DNA of 19,278 nucleotides from the NCBI GenBank assembly GCA_025464925.1, contig JAODMS010000007.1:1-19278 (forward strand). Direction: 5' to 3'. The notes beneath the pieces are model-generated. The model made no database searches. It was not told the DNA's origin and saw only the letters and a list, made by a program, of their open reading frames with translations. Of the stretch, positions 15,074-19,278 are shown piece after piece; position 1 is the first letter of the stretch, and every line of letters begins with the position of its first letter. The stretch is from Arthrobacter sp. (GTDB lineage: Bacteria; Actinomycetota; Actinomycetes; Actinomycetales; Micrococcaceae). The translations under genes and the position numbers were made by a program.

Positions 15074-15730
15074 TCAGCGGCTGGCGGCGGCGCGGAGCCG
15101 CTCGACTGCCTCGGCCGGATCTGCCGCGCCATAGATTGCAGATCCCGCCACAAAGACGTCGGCACCGGCCTCGGCCGCCCGCATGATCGTCTCCTCGGTG
15201 ATGCCGCCGTCGACTTGGAGCGCCACGCCGATGCCAGAGCCGTCAATCGCCGCCCGGGCACGGCGGATCTTCGGCAGGGTGAGGTCCAGGAACGGCTGTC
15301 CGCCGAAGCCCGGTTCCACCGTCATGATCAGCAGCAGATCCAACTCGGAGAGCATGTCCAGGTAGGGCTCCACCGGGGTTCCGGGCCGGAGGGCCATGCC
15401 GGCCTTCGCCCCGCGGGCCCGCAGTTCACGCGCCAGCTTGATCGGCGCGATCGATGCTTCGGCATGGAAGGTCACGGAGGCCACTCCGGCATCGGCGAAG
15501 CCAGGGGCCCAGCGGTCCGCGTCCGCGATCATCAGGTGGGCATCCAGGGGCAGCTGGCTGACTTCCTGGATCCGCTGCACCACAGGAAGCCCGATCGTCA
15601 GGTTCGGCACGAAATGGTTGTCCATGACGTCCACGTGCACCGCGTCGGCGTTGCTGATCCTGCGCAGTTCAGCCTCAAGGTTGACGAAGTCGGCGGAAAG
15701 GATGCTCGGGTTGATGCAGCACTGTGCCAT
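15074..15730 (-). CDS. rpe: Ribulose-phosphate 3-epimerase
   Basis: Rpe interconverts D-ribulose 5-phosphate and D-xylulose 5-phosphate in the pentose phosphate pathway. The 218-residue TIM barrel shows [10 protein letters not shown] (6-15), [16 protein letters not shown] (32-47), DAHLMI (63-68), [12 protein letters not shown] (136-147), VDGGI (173-177) and GSAIYG. The metal and acid/base residues are H32, D34, H65 and D174. AAAGGA lies about 6 nt before the ATG. It starts 76 nt after rsmB; a -10-like CATACT at 15792-15797 is the only promoter hint there. Ribulose 5-phosphate is also the RibB substrate, a sensible link to the rib genes downstream, but a hairpin and the riboswitch separate the units. 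Confidence 0.97.
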   Translation of the reverse strand: MAQCCINPSILSADFVNLEAELRRISNADAVHVDVMDNHFVPNLTIGLPVVQRIQEVSQLPLDAHLMIADADRWAPGFADAGVASVTFHAEASIAPIKLARELRARGAKAGMALRPGTPVEPYLDMLSELDLLLIMTVEPGFGGQPFLDLTLPKIRRARAAIDGSGIGVALQVDGGITEETIMRAAEAGADVFVAGSAIYGAADPAEAVERLRAAASR

Positions 15731-15806
15731 GTGGGTCCTTTGTCGGTTCTGCTGAAGACGGTTCTCTGACGGGATGGGCTTTCAGTGCCTCAGTATGGAC
15801 TGACGC

Positions 15807-17375
15807 TCAGGCCTTTTTGTGGATGAGGGCCAGGAACATGGCATCGGTCCGGTGCACATGCGGCCAGAGCTGGGCGGTAAGTTCGTGCCCCGCCTCCAGG
15901 TGGCCGGTCAGGCTCACGCCGTCCAGCACCGCCCCGGCGTCGAGCAGCTCAAGATCGTCCCGCTTGCGCAGCGCGTCGCTGACGACGGCTGTCGTCTCGG
16001 CCGGGTGCGGCGAACACGTCACGTACGCCACGACACCGCCGGGCTTGACCGCAGCCAGGGCCGACTTGAGCAGCTCACGCTGCAACGGCCCCAGGTCCGC
16101 GAGGTCCTTGGGCGTGCGCCGCCAGCGCGATTCGGGACGCCGGCGCAGGGCTCCGAGGCCGCTGCAGGGGACATCGACCAGGACACGGTCAAAGCTTTCC
16201 GCCATTTCGGTCCCGACCTCGCGTCCGTCCCCGGTCCGCACGTTCCAGACGTCTTCGGGCACCGCGGCAAGTGCCTGCCGGACCAGCTTGGCCCGGTGCG
16301 GCGCCGGTTCATTGGCCAGGAGCGTAGCGCCCTGCTGCCGGGCCAGGGCGCCGAGCAGTGCGGCCTTCCCTCCGGGGCCGGCGCAGAGATCCAGCCAGCG
16401 TTCGCCGTCTCCGCTGCCTGGTTCCTTGCTTCCGGAGCCAAGGTCAACAGCGGCCATGGCACGGGCTACCAGCTGGGAGCCGGCGTCCTGGACCCGGATA
16501 CTGCCTTCACGGACCGAGGCAAGCCGGCCGAGGTCGCCTCCGCTGGACAGCGCAGATCCTTCCACGAGTTCGCCGGGCGTCGCCCCGCCTTCGAGGGCCT
16601 CGTCCAGGCTGCCGAGCCCGGGCAGTGCGACCAGGTTCACCACCGGCGCGGCGTTATCGGCTTCCAGCAGTTCATCGATTTCCGTGACCGGGCGGCCATG
16701 GGCAACGAGGGATTGCCGGAGGGCGCGGACGATCCACTCCGGGTGGGCGTGACGGATCGACGCGATCCGGATGCCGTCCGTCTCGTCGCTGAGCAGCAGC
16801 TCAAGCCACTCCTCGAAGGTACGGGCGGAGACCTTGCGGAGCACGGCGTTGATAAGGGCCGAAGGTCCGGCGCCGATCACGGCACGGGCGAGTCCGACGG
16901 TCTGATCCAGGGCGGCGTGCGCGGGGACCCGCATCGCGAGCAGCTGGTGCACGCCGATCCGCAGCGCATCGAGGATGGCCGGATCAACCTGGTCCAGCGG
17001 CCGGTCCACGCAGCGGGCAAGGATCGCGTCGTAGGTACCCTGGCCGCGGAGGGCGCCGTAGCTCAGCTCGGTGGCGAATCCGGCGTCGCGCTTGTCCAGC
17101 CCGTGGTGCCGGATCCGGGCAGGCAGCACAAGGTTCGCGTACGCGTCCTCGGACGCCACGGCGCGCAGCACTTCGAAGGCGACCAGCCTGGCGGGATCCG
17201 CACGGCGGGTGCGCTGCGAGGGGGCGTTCTCGGTGAAGCCGCGCTGGGGGCCACGGTTTCGTTCCCGGCCCTGGGCGTTCCGCTGGCTGCCGTCCCGGCC
17301 GCGTTGGGCTGCGTTTTGCCCGGCGCGTTGGGGGCCCTTGCCCCGGCCGCTGCCGCTTGTCCCAGAATCGCTCAT
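15807..17375 (-). CDS. rsmB: 16S rRNA m5C methyltransferase (RsmB/Fmu type)
   Basis: RsmB uses S-adenosylmethionine to methylate C5 of a cytosine in 16S rRNA (C967 in E. coli). The 522-residue protein has three parts. Residues 1-58 are a Gly/Gln/Arg-rich, basic, probably disordered extension. About 59-185 is a NusB-like RNA-binding domain (FEVLRAVASEDAYANL, LRIGVHQLLAM, ALINAVLRKV). From about 235 comes the methyltransferase: QDAGSQL (296-302), SAM-binding LDLCAGPGGK (328-337), DVPCSGLGALRRRPESRW (401-418, C404) and YVTCSPHPAET (451-461, catalytic C454). The ATG overlaps the fmt stop as ATGA, so it is coupled to fmt. The basic N-terminus is longer than in E. coli and could aid RNA binding. 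Confidence 0.96.
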   Translation of the reverse strand: MSDSGTSGSGRGKGPQRAGQNAAQRGRDGSQRNAQGRERNRGPQRGFTENAPSQRTRRADPARLVAFEVLRAVASEDAYANLVLPARIRHHGLDKRDAGFATELSYGALRGQGTYDAILARCVDRPLDQVDPAILDALRIGVHQLLAMRVPAHAALDQTVGLARAVIGAGPSALINAVLRKVSARTFEEWLELLLSDETDGIRIASIRHAHPEWIVRALRQSLVAHGRPVTEIDELLEADNAAPVVNLVALPGLGSLDEALEGGATPGELVEGSALSSGGDLGRLASVREGSIRVQDAGSQLVARAMAAVDLGSGSKEPGSGDGERWLDLCAGPGGKAALLGALARQQGATLLANEPAPHRAKLVRQALAAVPEDVWNVRTGDGREVGTEMAESFDRVLVDVPCSGLGALRRRPESRWRRTPKDLADLGPLQRELLKSALAAVKPGGVVAYVTCSPHPAETTAVVSDALRKRDDLELLDAGAVLDGVSLTGHLEAGHELTAQLWPHVHRTDAMFLALIHKKA

Positions 17376-18292
17376 TCGAATACCACGCTTTCCAGTGTTG
17401 CCTGTCCGCGCGCCCAGTCAGCCGCGGTCATCATTTTCTTGCCCGAAGGCTGGATCCGGGTGAGTTCAACCGGATGCGAACCCGTTCCCACCAGGACGCT
17501 CTTCCCGTCCACGGCCAGCTGCCCCGGCTGCAGGGCGGTCGCCTCCGGGCGGAGCAGGACAGGTTCGAGTTTGACCCGTTGCCCGCCCAGGCTGGTCCAG
17601 GCTCCGGGTTCGGGGGTGACACCGCGCGCCCTTCGCCCGATCGCGAGCGCCGGCTGCCGCCAGTCCAGCCGGCCGTCATCAAGGCCGAGTTTGGGTGCCA
17701 GGCTGACCTCGCCCTGCTGGGGCACGGCCGCAGCGCCTCCCGAGTCCACGGCGGACAGCGTCTGGGCCAGCAGCACGGCGCCGCTGTGGGACAGCCGCTC
17801 CAAAAGGATACCCGCGGTGTCCTCCGGGCCTACGGCTTCGGTCAGCGTCCCGAAGACCGGGCCGGTGTCCAGCCCCTCCTCCAAGCGGAAGGTGACAGCC
17901 CCGCTGACGTCGTCGCCGGCGATGATCGCGCGCTGCACGGGCGCCGCTCCGCGCCAGGCCGGGAGCAGGGAGAAGTGGAGGTTGATCCAGCCGTGGCGGG
18001 GTATCTCCAGGGCCGGGCGTGGAATGAGCCCGCCGTAGGCCACGATCGCGGCCACATCAGGCGCGGCGGCGGCAATCTGGGCAGTGACATCGGCGTCCAC
18101 CTTGGCCGCGTGGATGACTTTAATGCCGAGCTCGGCGGCGCGGGCCGCGACCGGCGACGGCGTCAGCACCCGTTTACGGCCCAAGGGCGCGTCCGGGCGG
18201 GTGAGGACAGCGACGACGTCGAACCCGGCCTGGACAAGAGCATCCAGGGACGGCACGGCGACCGCCGGTGTACCCGCGAAGAGGACCCTCAT
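17372..18292 (-). CDS. fmt: Methionyl-tRNA formyltransferase
   Basis: Fmt formylates the amino group of initiator Met-tRNA using 10-formyl-THF, enabling bacterial translation initiation. The 306-residue protein shows RVLFAGTPAVAVPSL (2-16), VAYGGLIPRPAL (84-95), the catalytic NLHFSLLPAWRGAAPVQRAI (104-123, N104 and H106) and GLDTGPV (140-146, D142). These correspond to the E. coli Asn/His/Asp triad. The C-terminal OB-fold-like domain follows (KLEPVLL, GTGSHPVELTRIQPSGKK). The ATG overlaps the def stop as ATGA, and its own stop overlaps rsmB, giving a tightly coupled def-fmt-rsmB set. Confidence 0.97.
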   Translation of the reverse strand: MRVLFAGTPAVAVPSLDALVQAGFDVVAVLTRPDAPLGRKRVLTPSPVAARAAELGIKVIHAAKVDADVTAQIAAAAPDVAAIVAYGGLIPRPALEIPRHGWINLHFSLLPAWRGAAPVQRAIIAGDDVSGAVTFRLEEGLDTGPVFGTLTEAVGPEDTAGILLERLSHSGAVLLAQTLSAVDSGGAAAVPQQGEVSLAPKLGLDDGRLDWRQPALAIGRRARGVTPEPGAWTSLGGQRVKLEPVLLRPEATALQPGQLAVDGKSVLVGTGSHPVELTRIQPSGKKMMTAADWARGQATLESVVFE

Positions 18293-18861
18293 CCGGCGTT
18301 TCCGAAGCTGCCGCCGCCAAAACTCGAGCCGACCGTCCTGGCGCGCTTCGCCGTCGTCTGCTCCGTGATCGAGTCGTAGTTGGCGTTCCGGATGGCGCGC
18401 AGCGCGGTTTTCCGGTCCTCGCCTTCGAGCCGGTCGGTGAACAGGATGCCGTCCAGATGGTCAGTCTCGTGCTGGAAGCAGCGCGCCAGCATGCCCTCGC
18501 CGTCCACCGTGACGGGGTTCCCGTGCAGGTCGACGCCGGTGACGCGGGTCGCCCGGTATCGGCGGACGGGGAAACCCAGGCCCGGGATGGACAGGCATCC
18601 TTCGACCTCGTCCGGCTGGAAGTCCTCGCTGCTTTCCAGGACGGGGTTGATGATGTGCCCCTCGACGCCGCCGATGCGGTAGGTGAACACGCGCTGGCTC
18701 ACGCCAATCTGGGGCGCGGCCAGGCCTGCACCCTCGACATCCTCCATCGTTTCGGTCATGTCGGCAACGAGCTTCGCCAGTTCAGGCCCGAATTCCGTCA
18801 CGGGATCGGCAACTGTGCGCAGCACAGGGTCCCCGATGATGCGGATATTCAAGATGGCCAT
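18289..18861 (-). CDS. def: Peptide deformylase
   Basis: Def removes the formyl group that Fmt added once the nascent chain leaves the ribosome. The 190-residue metalloprotease has all three motifs: GAGLAAPQIG (44-53), EGCLSIPG (87-94, metal ligand C89) and QHETDHLDG (130-138, HExxH type; ligands H131 and H135, catalytic E132). The C-terminus ends in a Gly/Ser-rich tail. I start it at ATG 18861 (MAILNIRIIGDPVLR), where family similarity begins, with GAGGA about 11 nt upstream. The open frame extends 23 codons further but covers the probable promoter. First gene of the def-fmt-rsmB unit. Confidence 0.97.
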   Translation of the reverse strand: MAILNIRIIGDPVLRTVADPVTEFGPELAKLVADMTETMEDVEGAGLAAPQIGVSQRVFTYRIGGVEGHIINPVLESSEDFQPDEVEGCLSIPGLGFPVRRYRATRVTGVDLHGNPVTVDGEGMLARCFQHETDHLDGILFTDRLEGEDRKTALRAIRNANYDSITEQTTAKRARTVGSSFGGGSFGNAG

Positions 18862-18902
18862 GGGCGATGTGTCCTCACGGTGGGCGTACGGGATTCCCGT
18901 CC

Positions 18903-18908
18903 AGTTTA
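18903..18908 (-). promoter_or_regulatory. Possible -10 of def-fmt-rsmB
   Basis: TAAACT fits TANNNT in the 125-nt gap between def and the divergent gene. It predicts a start near 18896 and a leader of about 35 nt that includes the GAGGA ribosome site. No convincing -35 at 17-18 nt. Confidence 0.4.
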
Positions 18909-18958
18909 GTGCCACAATCCGGGCCGCCATTCTGCCGCCGCTGTCCGGGACGCCAAAA

Positions 18959-18980
18959 TGTCAGACCCCTCGAGCAGACT
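18959..18980 (+). promoter_or_regulatory. Possible promoter and conserved-looking motif before the right-edge gene
   Basis: TGTCAGACCC (18959-18968) is followed by a -10-like CAGACT (18975-18980), then 6 nt, then ATG 18987. GGAG lies only 2 nt from the ATG, too close to act as a normal ribosome site, so a leaderless start is possible. I have the impression that similar TGTCxGACCC blocks precede other DUF222/HNH genes in Micrococcaceae, but could not verify this. Confidence 0.3.
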
Positions 18981-18986
18981 GGAGAC

Positions 18987-19278
18987 ATGGAGGCCGCGGA
19001 GGATTTCGTACCGTTTCCGGACACCGGGTTGCGGGACGCCCGGCGCGTCGGCACGGTTTCAGTCGACACGGCTCCAATCGACACACTTCCAAGGGCAGGC
19101 GTGGAGGGTGCACTCTCCCTGCTGCGCGCCGCGACTGCAACGGCGGTCCAGGACGCAGCAGCCATGGAGTTCCAGGCGGCTGCGAACTTCGCCGGTAAGG
19201 TCGAAGAGCTCTCCAGGTTGATGGACTATTGGCAGCTGGTGGCGGCCGCAGCCGTGGACCGGACCCGCGCGGAGGCCA
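18987..19278 (+). CDS. N-terminus of a DUF222/HNH endonuclease-type protein (truncated by window edge)
   Basis: ATG 18987 opens a frame with no stop through the right edge: 97 codons plus one base. The first 60 residues are variable. Then comes a helical segment, FAGKVEELSRLMDYWQLVAA (68-87), ending AAVDRTRAEA. That wording matches the start of the DUF222 domain of multi-copy actinobacterial HNH-signature proteins (the family that includes the mycobacterial 13E12 repeats). The HNH domain itself would lie beyond the window, so its presence is not shown. Function in the cell is poorly known for this family. It diverges from def. Coding is supported by the family-like segment and the unbroken frame. 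Confidence 0.6.
   Translation, partial: MEAAEDFVPFPDTGLRDARRVGTVSVDTAPIDTLPRAGVEGALSLLRAATATAVQDAAAMEFQAAANFAGKVEELSRLMDYWQLVAAAAVDRTRAEA

Noticed and set aside
15819..18038. Very long plus-strand open frame (739 codons) opposite rsmB and fmt
   Set aside because: It lies antisense to two firmly identified enzymes; long spurious frames are expected at this GC content. Its translation is rich in Arg/Gly/Ala/Pro with no domain.
18289..18930. Deformylase starting at 18930
   Set aside because: The 23 extra codons span the TAAACT promoter candidate and are unconserved; the family N-terminus begins at MAILNIRIIGDPVLR.

Overview
This window is a core-chromosome segment of a high-GC actinobacterium. 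Gene content, order and protein wording point to the Micrococcaceae (Arthrobacter or Pseudarthrobacter type). I infer this from family knowledge; no search was run. Almost everything is on the minus strand. Only two genes are on the plus strand: a DinB/MDMPI-like metal-binding protein at 7879-8523 and a truncated DUF222/HNH-type gene at the right edge. No tRNA, rRNA, CRISPR array, insertion sequence or prophage is visible.

Layout in minus-strand transcription order (right to left). (1) def-fmt-rsmB (18861-15807) are joined by 4-nt ATGA overlaps: peptide deformylase, Met-tRNA formyltransferase and a 16S rRNA m5C methyltransferase. (2) rpe (15730-15074) is followed by a GC-rich hairpin. (3) A clear FMN riboswitch (14964-14815) and a strong hairpin precede a complete riboflavin set, ribD-ribE-ribB-ribA-ribH (14659-10802). 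RibB and RibA are separate proteins rather than the common RibBA fusion. A 22-codon upstream ORF sits between the riboswitch and ribD, and its stop overlaps the ribD start. The block ends in a 10-bp stem hairpin. (4) hisE-hisG-hisF (10680-8653) follow. (5) Convergent to hisF lies the plus-strand metal-binding gene, and the gap between them holds an exact tandem duplication of a 55-bp hairpin-bearing unit. (6) hisI-trpE-(Trp-associated membrane protein)-(small two-TM protein)-trpC-trpB-trpA-lgt (7734-307) form one long likely operon, closed by an 11-bp stem hairpin. (7) The first 14 codons of a further minus-strand gene, probably gltB, touch the left edge.

The genes serve central anabolism: tryptophan from chorismate (trpE, C, B, A; no trpD, trpF or trpG here), part of histidine synthesis (hisE, G, F, I), and riboflavin from GTP and ribulose 5-phosphate. 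rpe interconverts the pentose phosphate that RibB consumes. The rest covers translation initiation and N-terminal maturation, and lipoprotein maturation.

Most of the window is ordinary. The items worth a second look are regulatory: the riboswitch plus coupled short ORF before ribD, a recurring 'TAGxxT, 6-8 nt, start codon' arrangement that suggests leaderless mRNAs, the 55-bp tandem repeat, and the two uncharacterised membrane proteins embedded in the trp operon.
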